DNA from: Notolepis coatsorum
Lineage: Eukaryota > Chordata > Actinopteri > Aulopiformes > Paralepididae
Reading direction: 5' to 3'
Length of the DNA stretch: 64,000 nucleotides
Assembly (NCBI GenBank): GCA_963971535.1
Contig: OZ020590.1
Location: 149,123,680-149,187,679, forward strand
The notes beneath the pieces are model-generated. The model was not told the DNA's origin. It worked only from the letters and a program-made list of their open reading frames with translations, and did not search any database. The translations under genes and the position numbers were made by a program. The stretch's first letter is position 1; every line of letters begins with the position of its first letter. This document shows positions 1 through 13,594 of this stretch, in pieces.

Positions 1-878
1 AGGAGGAGCAGGAGGAGGAGCAGCCTGACTCTTGGGAAATGCTCTCAGACATTTACCTCCCTGTCCCTCAGCGAGGGGCCCCACACCTGCCACCCGGATG
101 CTGTATTATTTTATGAGTTTTTTTATGAGCAGGAGGAGCAGGAGGAGGAGCAGCCTGACTCTTGGGAAATGCTCTCAGACATTTACCTCCCTGTCCCTCA
201 GCGAGGGGCCCCACACCTGCCACCCGGATGCTGTATTATTTTATGAGTTTTTTTATGAGCAGGAGGAGGAGCAGCCTGACTCTTGGGAAATGCTCTCAGA
301 CATTTACCTCCCTGTCCCTCAGCGAGGGGCCCCACACCTGCCACCCGGATGCTGTATTATTTTATGAGTTTTTTTATGAGCAGGAGGAGCAGGAGGAGGA
401 GCAGCCTGACTCTTGGGAAATGCTCTCAGACATTTACCTCCCTGTCCCTCAGCGAGGGGCCCCACACCTGCCACCCGGATGCTGTATTATTTTATGAGTT
501 TTTTTATGAGCAGGAGGAGCAGGAGGAGGAGCAGCCTGACTCTTGGGAAATGCTCTCAGACATTTACCTCCCTGTCCCTCAGCGAGGGGCCCCACACCTG
601 CCACCCGGATGCTGTATTATTTTATGAGTTTTTTTATGAGCAGGAGGAGCAGGAGGAGGAGCAGCCTGACTCTTGGGAAATGCTCTCAGACATTTACCTC
701 CCTGTCCCTCAGCGAGGGGCCCCACACCTGCCACCCGGATGCTGTATTATTTTATGAGTTTTTTTATGAGCAGGAGGAGCAGCAGCCTGACTCTTGGGAA
801 ATGCTCTCAGACATTTACCTCCCTGTCCCTCAGCGAGGGGCCCCACACCTGCCACCCGGATGCTGTATTATTTTATGA

Positions 879-1080
879 GTTTTTTTTGTGTTTTTAATAA
901 TAAATATTTTTTTTAATAAAAGATTTTTTTGTAACTATCTTGATTTAATTGAAAAAGTGGTTTAGGGATTTTTTATTTTTTTTGAGGTGGGCATAGATTA
1001 ATTTTTTTTAATCTAGATTAATCTATCTGCAATCCTGGATTTAATCTAGATAAAAATGGCTAAAAAAAGGATAAAATTAT
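879..1080. repeat. AT-rich spacer of the array (17 copies)
   Basis: This is the first of 17 spacers of about 200 bp. Others start near 1,708, 2,668, 5,735, 6,815, 7,150, 7,608, 7,953, 8,178, 8,778, 9,108, 9,567, 10,665, 11,747, 12,213, 12,931 and 13,390. Each contains AAAAAGTGGTTTAGGG, GAGGTGGGCATAGAT and the near-palindromic core AATCTAGATTAATC, then ATAAAAATGGCTAAA. Each is bounded by the same TTATTTTATGAGTTTTTT that joins ordinary units. Those near 7,953 and 8,178 share an internal deletion of roughly 110 bp; the one near 10,665 is slightly short. The spacer could be a former small insertion amplified with the array; no target duplication distinguishes this. Confidence 0.9.
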
Positions 1081-4000
1081 TTTATGAGTTTTTTTATGAG
1101 CAGGAGGAGCAGCCTGACTCTTGGGAAATGCTCTCAGACATTTACCTCCCTGTCCCTCAGCGAGGGGCCCCACACCTGCCACCCGGATGCTGTATTATTT
1201 TATGAGTTTTTTTATGAGCAGGAGGAGCAGGAGGAAGAGCAGCCTGACTCTTGGGAAATGCTCTCAGACATTTACCTCCCTGTCCCTCAGCGAGGGGCCC
1301 CACACCTGCCACCCGGATGCTGTATTATTTTATGAGTTTTTTTATGAGCAGGAGGAGCAGCCTGACTCTTGGGAAATGCTCTCAGACATTTACCTCCCTG
1401 TCCCTCAGCGAGGGGCCCCACACCTGCCACCCGGATGCTGTATTATTTTATGAGTTTTTTTATGAGCAGGAGGAGGAGCAGCCTGACTCTTGGGAAATGC
1501 TCTCAGACATTTACCTCCCTGTCCCTCAGCGAGGGGCCCCACACCTGCCACCCGGATGCTGTATTATTTTATGAGTTTTTTTATGAGCAGGAGGAGCAGG
1601 AGGAGGAGCAGCCTGACTCTTGGGAAATGCTCTCAGACATTTACCTCCCTGTCCCTCAGCGAGGGGCCCCACACCTGCCACCCGGATGCTGTATTATTTT
1701 ATGAGTTTTTTGTGTTTTTAATAATAAATATTTTTTTTAATAATAAAGATTTTTTTGTAACTATCTTGATTTAATTGAAAAAGTGGTTTAGGGATTTTTT
1801 ATTTTTTTTGAGGTGGGCATAGATAAATTTTTTTAATCTAGATTAATCTATCTGCAATCCTGGATTTAATCTAGATAAAAATGGCTAAAAAAAGGATAAA
1901 ATTATTTTACGAGTTTTTTTATGAGCAGGAGGAGGAGCAGCCTGACTCTTGGGAAATGCTCTCAGACATTTACCTCCCTGTCCCTCAGCGAGGGGCCCCA
2001 CACCTGCCACCCGGATGCTGTATTATTTTATGAGTTTTTTTATGAGCAGGAGGAGCAGCCTGACTCTTGGGAAATGCTCTCAGACGTTTACCTCCCTGTC
2101 CCTCAGCGAGGGGCCCCACACCTGCCACCCGGATGCTGTATTATTTTATGCGTTTTTTTATGAGCAGGAGGAGCAGGAGGAGGAGCAGCCTGACTCTTGG
2201 GAAATGCTCTCAGACATTTACCTCCCTGTCCCTCAGCGAGGGGCCCCACACCTGCCACCCGGATGCTGTATTATTTTATGAGTTTTTTTATGAGCAGGAG
2301 GAGCAGGAGGAGGAGCAGCCTGACTCTTGGGAAATGCTCTCAGACATTTACCTCCCTGTCCCTCAGCGAGGGGCCCCACACCTGCCACCCGGATGCTGTA
2401 TTATTTTATGAGTTTTTTTATGAGCAGGAGGAGGAGCAGCCTGACTCTTGGGAAATGCTCTCAGACATTTACCTCCCTGTCCCTCAGCGAGGGGCCCCAC
2501 ACCTGCCACCCGGATGCTGTATTATTTTATGAGTTTTTTTATGAGCAGGAGGAGCAGGAGGAGCAGCAGCCTGACTCTTGGGAAATGCTCTCAGACATTT
2601 ACCTCCCTGTCCCTCAGCGAGGGGCCCCACACCTGCCACCCGGATGCTGTATTATTTTATGAGTTTTTTTTTGTGTTTTTAATAATAAATATTTTTTTTA
2701 ATAATAAAGATTTTTTTGTAACTATCTTGATTTAATTGAAAAAGTGGTTTAGGGATTTTTTATTTTTTTTGAGGTGGGCATAGATTAATTTTTTTTAATC
2801 TAGATTAATCTATCTGCAATCCTGGATTTAATCTAGATAAAAATGGCTAAAAAAAGGATAAAATTATTTTATGAGTTTTTTTATGAGCAGGAGGAGGAGC
2901 AGCCTGACTCTTGGGAAATGCTCTCAGACATTTACCTCCCTGTCCCTCAGCGAGGGGCCCCACACCTGCCACCCGGATGCTGTATTATTTTATGAGTTTT
3001 TTTATGAGCAGGAGGAGCAGGAGGAGGAGCAGCCTGACTCTTGGGAAATGCTCTCAGACATTTACCTCCCTGTCCCTCAGCGAGGGGCCCCACACCTGCC
3101 ACCCGGATGCTGTATTATTTTATGAGTTTTTTTATGAGCAGGAGGAGCAGCCTGACTCTTGGGAAATGCTCTCAGACATTTACCTCCCTGTCCCTCAGCG
3201 AGGGGCCCCACACCTGCCACCCGGATGCTGTATTATTTTATGAGTTTTTTTATGAGCAGGAGGAGCAGGAGGAGGAGCAGCCTGACTCTTGGGAAATGCT
3301 CTCAGACATTTACCTCCCTGTCCCTCAGCGAGGGGCCCCACACCTGCCACCCGGATGCTGTATTATTTTATGAGTTTTTTATGAGCAGCCTGACTCTTGG
3401 GAAATGCTCAGACGTTTACCTCCCTGTCCCTCAGCGAGGGGCCCCACACCTGCCACCCGGATGCTGTATTATTTTATGCGTTTTTTTATGAGCAGGAGGA
3501 GCAGGAGGAGGAGCAGCCTGACTCTTGGGAAATGCTCTCAGACATTTACCTCCCTGTCCCTCAGCGAGGGGCCCCACACCTGCCACCCGGATGCTGTATT
3601 ATTTTATGATTTTTTTATGAGCAGGAGGAGCAGGAGGAGGAGCAGCCTGACTCTTGGGAAATGCTCTCAGACATTTACCTCCCTGTCCCTCAGCGAGGGG
3701 CCCCACACCTGCCACCCGGATGCTGTATTATTTTATGAGTTTTTTTATGAGCAGGAGGAGGAGCAGCCTGACTCTTGGGAAATGCTCTCAGACATTTACC
3801 TCCCTGTCCCTCAGCGAGGGGCCCCACACCTGCCACCCGGATGCTGTATTATTTTATGAGTTTTTTTATGAGCAGGAGGAGCAGGAGGAGGAGCAGCCTG
3901 ACTCTTGGGAAATGCTCTCAGACATTTACCTCCCTGTCCCTCAGCGAGGGGCCCCACACCTGCCACCCGGATGCTGTATTATTTTATGAGTTTTTTTATG

Positions 4001-4857
4001 AGCAGGAGGAGCAGGAGGAGGAGCAGCCTGACTCTTGGGAAATGCTCTCAGACATTTACCTCCCTGTCCCTCAGCGAGGGGCCCCACACCTGCCACCCGG
4101 ATGCTGTATTATTTTATGAGTTTTTTTATGAGCAGGAGGAGGAGCAGCCTGACTCTTGGGAAATGCTCTGACATTTACCTCCCTGTCCCTCAGCGAGGGG
4201 CCCCACACCTGCCACCCGGATGCTGTATTATTTTATGAGTTTTTTTATGAGCAGGAGGAGCAGCCTGACTCTTGGGAAATGCTCTCAGACATTTACCTCC
4301 CTGTCCCTCAGCGAGGGGCCCCACACCTGCCACCCGGATGCTGTATTATTTTATGAGTTTTTTTATGAGCAGCCTGACTCTTGGGAAATGCTCAGACGTT
4401 TACCTCCCTGTCCCTCAGCGAGGGGCCCCACACCTGCCACCCGGATGCTGTATTATTTTATGCGTTTTTTTATGAGCAGGAGGAGCAGGAGGAGGAGCAG
4501 CCTGACTCTTGGGAAATGCTCTCAGACATTTACCTCCCTGTCCCTCAGCGAGGGGCCCCACACCTGCCACCCGGATGCTGTATTATTTTATGAGTTTTTT
4601 TATGAGCAGGAGGAGCAGGAGGAGGAGCAGCCTGACTCTTGGGAAATGCTCTCAGACATTTACCTCCCTGTCCCTCAGCGAGGGGCCCCACACCTGCCAC
4701 CCGGATGCTGTATTATTTTATGAGTTTTTTTATGAGCAGGAGGAGGAGCAGCCTGACTCTTGGGAAATGCTCTCAGACATTTACCTCCCTGTCCCTCAGC
4801 GAGGGGCCCCACACCTGCCACCCGGATGCTGTATTATTTTATGAGTTTTTTTATGAG

Positions 4858-6227
4858 CAGGAGGAGCAGGAGGAGGAGCAGCCTGACTCTTGGGAAATGC
4901 TCTCAGACATTTACCTCCCTGTCCCTCAGCGAGGGGCCCCACACCTGCCACCCGGATGCTGTATTATTTTATGAGTTTTTTTATGAGCAGGAGGAGCAGG
5001 AGGAGGAGCAGCCTGACTCTTGGGAAATGCTCTCAGACATTTACCTCCCTGTCCCTCAGCGAGGGGCCCCACACCTGCCACCCGGATGCTGTATTATTTT
5101 ATGAGTTTTTTTATGAGCAGGAGGAGGAGCAGCCTGACTCTTGGGAAATGCTCTCAGACATTTACCTCCCTGTCCCTCAGCGAGGGGCCCCACACCTGCC
5201 ACCCGGATGCTGTATTATTTTATGAGTTTTTTTATGAGCAGGAGGAGCAGGAGGAGGAGCAGCCTGACTCTTGGGAAATGCTCTCAGACATTTACCTCCC
5301 TGTCCCTCAGCGAGGGGCCCCACACCTGCCACCCGGATGCTGTATTATTTTATGAGTTTTTTTATGAGCAGGAGGAGCAGGAGGAGGAGCAGCCTGACTC
5401 TTGGGAAATGCTCTCAGACATTTACCTCCCTGTCCCTCAGCGAGGGGCCCCACACCTGCCACCCGGATGCTGTATTATTTTATGAGTTTTTTTATGAGCA
5501 GGAGGAGCAGGAGGAGGAGCAGCCTGACTCTTGGGAAATGCTCTCAGACATTTACCTCCCTGTCCCTCAGCGAGGGGCCCCACACCTGCCACCCGGATGC
5601 TGTATTATTTTATGAGTTTTTTTATGAGCAGGAGGAGCAGCAGCCTGACTCTTGGGAAATGCTCTCAGACATTTACCTCCCTGTCCCTCAGCGAGGGGCC
5701 CCACACCTGCCACCCGGATGCTGTATTATTTTATGAGTTTTTTTTGTGTTTTTAATAATAAATATTTTTTTTAATAAAAGATTTTTTTGTAACTATCTTG
5801 ATTTAATTGAAAAAGTGGTTTAGGGATTTTTTATTTTTTTTGAGGTGGGCATAGATTAATTTTTTTTAATCTAGATTAATCTATCTGCAATCCTGGATTT
5901 AATCTAGATAAAAATGGCTAAAAAAAGGATAAAATTATTTTATGAGTTTTTTTATGAGCAGGAGGAGCAGCCTGACTCTTGGGAAATGCTCTCAGACATT
6001 TACCTCCCTGTCCCTCAGCGAGGGGCCCCACACCTGCCACCCGGATGCTGTATTATTTTATGAGTTTTTTTATGAGCAGGAGGAGCAGGAGGAAGAGCAG
6101 CCTGACTCTTGGGAAATGCTCTCAGACATTTACCTCCCTGTCCCTCAGCGAGGGGCCCCACACCTGCCACCCGGATGCTGTATTATTTTATGAGTTTTTT
6201 TATGAGCAGGAGGAGCAGCCTGACTCT
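4858..6227. repeat. Higher-order duplicate of 1-1,369 inside the array
   Basis: Positions 1-1,369 recur with a constant 4,858-bp shift. They share the order of unit lengths and private variants: the spacer variant TTTAATAAAAGATT (others carry an extra AAT) and the single GAGGAAGAGCAG unit near 1,230 and 6,088. From about 6,227 the best partner changes to 1,949-2,530 (shift 4,278). Segment 3,363-4,150 recurs at 4,347-5,135 with a shift of about 984, marked by a shortened unit with GAAATGCTCAGACGTTT. The pattern fits unequal exchange or gene conversion. Confidence 0.85.
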
Positions 6228-9200
6228 TGGGAAATGCTCTCAGACATTTACCTCCCTGTCCCTCAGCGAGGGGCCCCACACCTGCCACCCGGATGCTGTA
6301 TTATTTTATGAGTTTTTTTATGAGCAGGAGGAGCAGCCTGACTCTTGGGAAATGCTCTCAGACGTTTACCTCCCTGTCCCTCAGCGAGGGGCCCCACACC
6401 TGCCACCCGGATGCTGTATTATTTTATGCGTTTTTTTATGAGCAGGAGGAGCAGGAGGAGGAGCAGCCTGACTCTTGGGAAATGCTCTCAGACATTTACC
6501 TCCCTGTCCCTCAGCGAGGGGCCCCACACCTGCCACCCGGATGCTGTATTATTTTATGAGTTTTTTTATGAGCAGGAGGAGCAGGAGGAGGAGCAGCCTG
6601 ACTCTTGGGAAATGCTCTCAGACATTTACCTCCCTGTCCCTCAGCGAGGGGCCCCACACCTGCCACCCGGATGCTGTATTATTTTATGAGTTTTTTTATG
6701 AGCAGGAGGAGGAGCAGCCTGACTCTTGGGAAATGCTCTCAGACATTTACCTCCCTGTCCCTCAGCGAGGGGCCCCACACCTGCCACCCGGATGCTGTAT
6801 TATTTTATGAGTTTTTTTTGTGTTTTTAATAATAAATTTTTTTTTTTAATAATAAAGATTTTTTTGTAACTATCTTGATTTAATTGAAAAAGTGGTTTAT
6901 GGATTTTTTTTTTTTTTTGAGGTGGGCATAGATTAATTTTTTTAATCTAGATTAATCTATCTGCAATCCTGGATTTAATCTAGATAAAAATGGCTAAAAA
7001 AAGGATAAAATTATTTTATGAGTTTTTTTATGAGCAGGAGGAGCAGGAGCAGCCTGACTCTTGGGAAATGCTCTCAGACATTTACCTCCCTGTCCTTCAG
7101 CGAGGGGCCCCACACCTGCCACCCGGATGCTGTATTATTTTATGAGTTTTTTTTGTGTTTTTAATAATAAATATTTTTTTTAATAATAAAGATTTTTTTG
7201 TAACTATCTTGATTTAATTGAAAAAGTGGTTTAGGGATTTTTTATTTTTTTTGAGGTGGGCATAGATTAATTTTTTTAATCTAGATTAATCTATCTGCAA
7301 TCCTGGATTTAATCTAGATAAAAATGGCTAAAAAAAGGATAAAATTATTTTATGAGTTTTTTTATGAGCAGGAGGAGCAGGAGGAGGAGCAGCCTGACTC
7401 TTGGGAAATGCTCTGACATTTACCTCCCTGTCCCTCAGCGAGGGGCCCCACACCTGCCACCCGGATGCTGTATTATTTTATGAGTTTTTTTATGAGCAGG
7501 AGGAGGAGCAGCCTGACTCTTGGGAAATGCTCTCAGTCATTTACCTCCCTGTCCCTCAGCGAGGGGCCCCACACCTGCCACCCGGATGCTGTATTATTTT
7601 ATGAGTTTTTTTTGTGTTTTTAATAATAAATATTTTTTTTAATAATAAAGATTTTTTTGTAACTATCTTGATTTAATTGAAAAAGTGGTTTAGGGATTTT
7701 TTATTTTTTTTTAGGTGGGCATAGATACATTTTTTTAATCTAGATTAATCTATCTGCAATCCTGGATTTAATCTAGATAAAAATGGCTAAAAAAAGGATA
7801 AAATTATTTTATGAGTTTTTTTATGAGCAGGAGGAGCAGGAGGAGGAGCAGCCTGACTCTTGGGAAATGCTCTCAGACATTTACCTCCCTGTCCCTCAGC
7901 GAGGGGCCCCACACCTGCCACCCGGATGCTGTATTATTTTATGAGTTTTTTTTGTGTTTTTAATAATAAATATTTTTTTTAATAATAATATTTTTTTTAA
8001 TCTAGATAAAAATGGCTAAAAAAAGGATAAAATTATTTTATGAGTTTTTTTATGAGCAGGAGGAGCAGGAGGAGGAGCAGCCTGACTCTTGGGAAATGCT
8101 CTCAGACATTTACCTCCCTGTCCCTCAGCGAGGGGCCCCACACCTGCCACCCGGATGCTGTATTATTTTATGAGTTTTTTTTGTGTTTTTAATAATAAAT
8201 ATTTTTTTTAATAATAATATTTTTTTTAATCTAGATAAAAATGGCTAAAAAAAGGATAAAATTATTTTATGAGTTTTTTTATGAGCAGGAGGAGGAGCAG
8301 CCTGACTCTTGGGAAATGCTCTGACATTTACCTCCCTGTCCCTCAGCGAGGGGCCCCACACCTGCCACCCGGATGCTGTATTATTTTATGAGTTTTTTTA
8401 TGAGCAGGAGGAGCAGGAGGAGGAGCAGCCTGACTCTTGGGAAATGCTCTCAGACATTTACCTCCCTGTCCCTCAGCGAGGGGCCCCACACCTGCCACCC
8501 GGATGCTGTATTATTTTATGCGTTTTTTTATGAGCAGGAGGAGCAGGAGGAGGAGCAGCCTGACTCTTGGGAAATGCTCTCAGACATTTACCTCCCTGTC
8601 CCTCAGCGAGGGGCCCCACACCTGCCACCCGGATGCTGTATTATTTTATGCGTTTTTTTATGAGCAGGAGGAGCAGCCTGACTCTTGGGAAATGCTCTCA
8701 GACATTTACCTCCCTGTCCCTCAGCGAGGGGCCCCACACCTGCCACCCGGATGCTGTATTATTTTATGAGTTTTTTTTGTGTTTTTAATAATAAATATTT
8801 TTTTTAATAAAGATTTTTTTGTAACTATCTTGATTTAATTGAAAAAGTGGTTTAGGGATTTTTTTTTTTTTTGAGGTGGGCATAGATAATTTTTTTTAAT
8901 CTAGATTAATCTATCTGCAATCCTGGATTTAATCTAGATAAAAATGGCTAAAAAAAGGATAAAATTATTTTATGAGTTTTTTTATGAGCAGGAAGAGCAG
9001 GAGCAGCCTGACTCTTGGGAAATGCTCTCAGACATTTACCTCCCTGTCCCTCAGCGAGGGGCCCCACACCTGCCACCCGGATGCTGTATTATTTTATGAG
9101 TTTTTTTTGTGTTTTTAATAATAAATATTTTTTTTAATAAAGATTTTTTTGTAACTATCTTGATTTAATTGAAAAAGTGGTTTAGGGATTTTTTTTTTTT

Positions 9201-12200
9201 TTTGAGGTGGGCATAGATAAATTTTTTTAATCTAGATTAATCTATCTGCAATCCTGGATTTAATCTAGATAAAAATGGCTAAAAAAAGGATAAAATTATT
9301 TTATGAGTTTTTTTATGAGCAGGAGGAGCAGGAGCAGCCTGACTCTTGGGAAATGCTCTGACATTTACCTCCCTGTCCCTCAGCGAGGGGCCCCACACCT
9401 GCCACCCGGATGCTGTATTATTTTATGAGTTTTTTTATGAGCAGGAGGAGCAGGAGGAGGAGCAGCCTGACTCTTGGGAAATGCTCTCAGACATTTACCT
9501 CCCTGTCCCTCAGCGAGGGGCCCCACACCTGCCACCCGGATGCTGTATTATTTTATGAGTTTTTTTTGTGTTTTTAATAATAAATATTTTTTTTAATAAT
9601 AAAGATTTTTTTGTAACTATCTTGATTTAATTGAAAAAGTGGTTTAGGGATTTTTTATTTTTTTTGAGGTGGGCATAGATACATTTTTTTAATCTAGATT
9701 AATCTATCTGCAATCCTGGATTTAATCTAGATAAAAATGGCTAAAAAAAGGATAAAATTATTTTATGAGTTTTTTTATGAGCAGGAGGAGCAGGAGGAGG
9801 AGCAGCCTGACTCTTGGGAAATGCTCTCAGACATTTACCTCCCTGTCCCTCAGCGAGGGGCCCCACACCTGCCACCCGGATGCTGTATTATTTTATGAGT
9901 TTTTTTATGAGCAGGAGGAGCAGGAGGAGGAGCAGCCTGACTCTTGGGAAATGCTCTCAGACATTTACCTCCCTGTCCCTCAGCGAGGGGCCCCACACCT
10001 GCCACCCGGATGCTGTATTATTTTATGAGTTTTTTTATGAGCAGGAGGAGCAGGAGGAGGAGCAGCCTGACTCTTGGGAAATGCTCTCAGACATTTACCT
10101 CCCTGTCCCTCAGCGAGGGGCCCCACACCTGCCACCCGGATCCTGTATTATTTTATGAGTTTTTTTATGAGCAGGAGGAGCAGGAGGAGGAGCAGCCTGA
10201 CTCTTGGGAAATGCTCTCAGACATTTACCTCCCTGTCCCTCAGCGAGGGGCCCCACACCTGCCACCCGGATGCTGTATTATTTTATGAGTTTTTTTATGA
10301 GCAGGAGGAGCAGCCTGACTCTTGGGAAATGCTCTCAGACATTTACCTCCCTGTCCCTCAGCGAGGGGCCCCACACCTGCCACCCGGATGCTGTATTATT
10401 TTATGAGTTTTTTTATGAGCAGGAGGAGGAGCAGCCTGACTCTTGGGAAATGCTCTCAGACATTTATCTCCCTGTCCCTCAGCGAGGGGCCCCACACCTG
10501 CCACCCGGATGCTGTATTATTTTATGAGTTTTTTTATGAGCAGGAGGAGCAGGAGGAGGAGCAGCCTGACTCTTGGGAAATGCTCTCAGACATTTACCTC
10601 CCTGTCCCTCAGCGAGGGGCCCCACACCTGCCACCCGGATGCTGTATTATTTTATGAGTTTTTTTTGTGTTTTTAATAATAAATATTTTTTTGTAACTAT
10701 CTTGATTTAATTGAAAAAGTGGTTTAGGGATTTTTGATTTTTTTTGAGGTGGGCATAGATAATTTTTTTTAATCTAGATTAATCTATCTGCAATCCTGGA
10801 TTTAATCTAGATAAAAATGGCTAAAAAAAGGATACAATTATTTTATGAGTTTTTTTATGAGCAGGAGGAGCAGGAGGAGGAGCAGCCTGACTCTTGGGAA
10901 ATGCTCTCAGACATTTACCTCCCTGTCCCTCAGCGAGGGGCCCCACACCTGCCACCCGGATGCTGTATTATTTTATGAGTTTTTTTATGAGCAGGAGGAG
11001 GAGCAGCCTGACTCTTGGGAAATGCTCAGACATTTACCTCCCTGTCCCTCAGCGAGGGGCCCCACACCTGCCACCCGGATGCTGTATTATTTTATGAGTT
11101 TTTTTATGAGCAGGAGGAGCAGGAGGAGGAGCAGCCTGACTCTTGGGAAATGCTCTCAGACATTTACCTCCCTGTCCCTCAGCGAGGGGCCCCACACCTG
11201 CCACCCGGATGCTGTATTATTTTATGAGTTTTTTTATGAGCAGGAGGAGCAGGAGGAGGAGCAGCCTGACTCTTGGGAAATGCTCTCAGACATTTACCTC
11301 CCTGTCCCTCAGCGAGGGGCCCCACACCTGCCACCCGGATGCTGTATTATTTTATGAGTTTTTTTATGAGCAGGAGGAGGAGCAGCCTGACTCTTGGGAA
11401 ATGCTCTCAGACATTTACCTCCCTGTCCCTCAGCGAGGGGCCCCACACCTGCCACCCGGATGCTGTATTATTTTATGAGTTTTTTTATGAGCAGGAGGAG
11501 CAGGAGGAGGAGCAGCCTGACTCTTGGGAAATGCTCTCAGACACTTACCTCCCTGTCCCTCAGCGAGGGGCCCCACACCTGCCACCCGGATGCTGTATTA
11601 TTTTATGAGTTTTTTTATGAGCAGGAGGAGCAGGAGGAGGAGCAGCCTGACTCTTGGGAAATGCTCTCAGACATTTACCTCCCTGTCCCTCAGCGAGGGG
11701 CCCCACACCTGCCACCCGGATGCTGTATTATTTTATGAGTTTTTTTTGTGTTTTTAATAATAAATATTTTTTTTAATAATAAAGATTTTGTTGTAACTAT
11801 CTTGATTTAATTGAAAAAGTGGTTTAGGGATTTTTTATTTTTTTTGAGGTGGGCATAGATTAATTTTTTTAATCTAGATTAATCTATCTGCAATCCTGGA
11901 TTTAATCTAGATAAAAATGGCTAAAAAAAGGATAAAATTATTTTATGAGTTTTTTTATGAGCAGGAGGAGCAGGAGGAGGAGCAGCCTGACTCTTGGGAA
12001 ATGCTCTGACATTTACCTCCCTGTCCCTCAGCGAGGGGCCCCACACCTGCCACCCGGATGCTGTATTATTTTATGAGTTTTTTTATGAGCAGGAGGAGCA
12101 GGAGGAGGAGCAGCCTGACTCTTGGGAAATGCTCTCAGACATTTACCTCCCTGTCCCTCAGCGAGGGGCCCCACACCTGCCACCCGGATGCTGTATTATT

Positions 12201-13594
12201 TTATGAGTTTTTTTTGTGTTTTTAATAATAAATATTTTTTTTAATAATAAAGATTTTTTTGTAACTATCTTGATTTAATTGAAAAAGTGGTTTAGGGATT
12301 TTTTATTTTTTTTGAGGTGGGCATAGATACATTTTTTTAATCTAGATTAATCTGCAATCCTGGATTTAATCTAGATAAAAATGGCTAAAAAAAGGATAAA
12401 ATTATTTTATGAGTTTTTTTATGAGCAGGAGGAGCAGGAGGAGGAGCAGCCTGACTCTTGGGAAATGCTCTCAGACATTTACCTCCCTGTCCCTCAGCGA
12501 GGGGCCCCACACCTGCCACCCGGATGCTGTATTATTTTATGAGTTTTTTTATGAGCAGGAGGAGGAGCAGCCTGACTCTTGGGAAATGCTCTCAGACATT
12601 TACCTCCCTGTCCCTCAGCGAGGGGCCCCACACCTGCCACCCGGATGCTGTATTATTTTATGAGTTTTTTTATGAGCAGGAGGAGCAGGAGGAGGAGCAG
12701 CCTGACTCTTGGGAAATGCTCTCAGACATTTACCTCCCTGTCCCTCAGCGAGGGGCCCCACACCTGCCACCCGGATGCTGTATTATTTTATGAGTTTTTT
12801 TATGAGCAGGAGGAGCAGGAGGAGCAGCAGCCTGACTCTTGGGAAATGCTCTCAGACATTTACCTCCCTGTCCCTCAGCGAGGGGCCCCACACCTGCCAC
12901 CCGGATGCTGTATTATTTTATGAGTTTTTTTTGTGTTTTTAATAATAAATTTTTTTTTTAATAATAAAGATTTTTTTTGTAACTATCTTGATTTAATTGA
13001 AAAAGTGGTTTAGGGATTTTTTATTTTTTTTGAGGTGGGCATAGATTAATTTTCTTTAATCTAGATTAATCTATCTGCAATCCTGGATTTAATCTAGATA
13101 AAAATGGCTAAAAAAAGGATAAAATTATTTTATGAGTTTTTTTATGAGCAGGAGGAGCAGGAGGAGGAGCAGCCTGACTCTTGGGAAATGCTCTCAGACA
13201 TTTACCTCCCTGTCCCTCAGCGAGGGGCCCCACACCTGCCACCCGGATGCTGTATTATTTTATGAGTTTTTTTATGAGCAGGAGGAGCAGCCTGACTCTT
13301 GGGAAATGCTCTCAGACATTTACCTCCCTGTCCCTCAGCGAGGGGCCCCACACCTGCCACCCGGATGCTGTATTATTTTATGAGTTTTTTTTGTGTTTTT
13401 AATAATAAATATTTTTTTTAATAATAAAGATTTTTTTGTAACTATCTTGATTTAATTGAAAAAGTGGTTTAGGGATTTTTTATTTTTTTTTAGGTGGGCA
13501 TAGATAATTTTTTTTAATCTAGATTAATCTATCTGCAATCCTGGATTTAATCTAGATAAAAATGGCAAAAAAAAAAAAAAAAAAAAACCTGCCG

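Larger units (their letters stand above)
1..13590. repeat. Minisatellite array, ~130-bp unit with AT-rich spacers
   Basis: The array holds about 82 copies of a GC-rich unit in 17 blocks of 1 to 23 copies. The unit contains a GAG/CAG-rich stretch, CTGACTCTTGGGAAATGCTC, CAGCGAGGGGCCCCACACC and TTATTTTATGAGTTTTTTTA. Unit lengths are mostly 130, 121 or 118 bp and differ by whole triplets in the GAG/CAG stretch. Every usual length leaves remainder 1 when divided by three, so no reading frame runs through successive units and the ~111-residue ORFs are by-products. The right end is a truncated spacer running into an A-tract near 13,570. The array continues past the left edge of the window. I do not recognise the unit as a known satellite. 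Confidence 0.95.

Noticed and set aside
32-13402. Dozens of ~111-residue ORFs starting MGNALRHLPPC or MSFFMSRR
   Set aside because: They arise from the repeat unit read across a length of 3n+1, overlap each other in several frames and end at every spacer. No evidence of a real gene.
1-13590. Array as a CRISPR
   Set aside because: Units are ~130 bp and directly adjacent, spacers are identical rather than unique, and the context is vertebrate.
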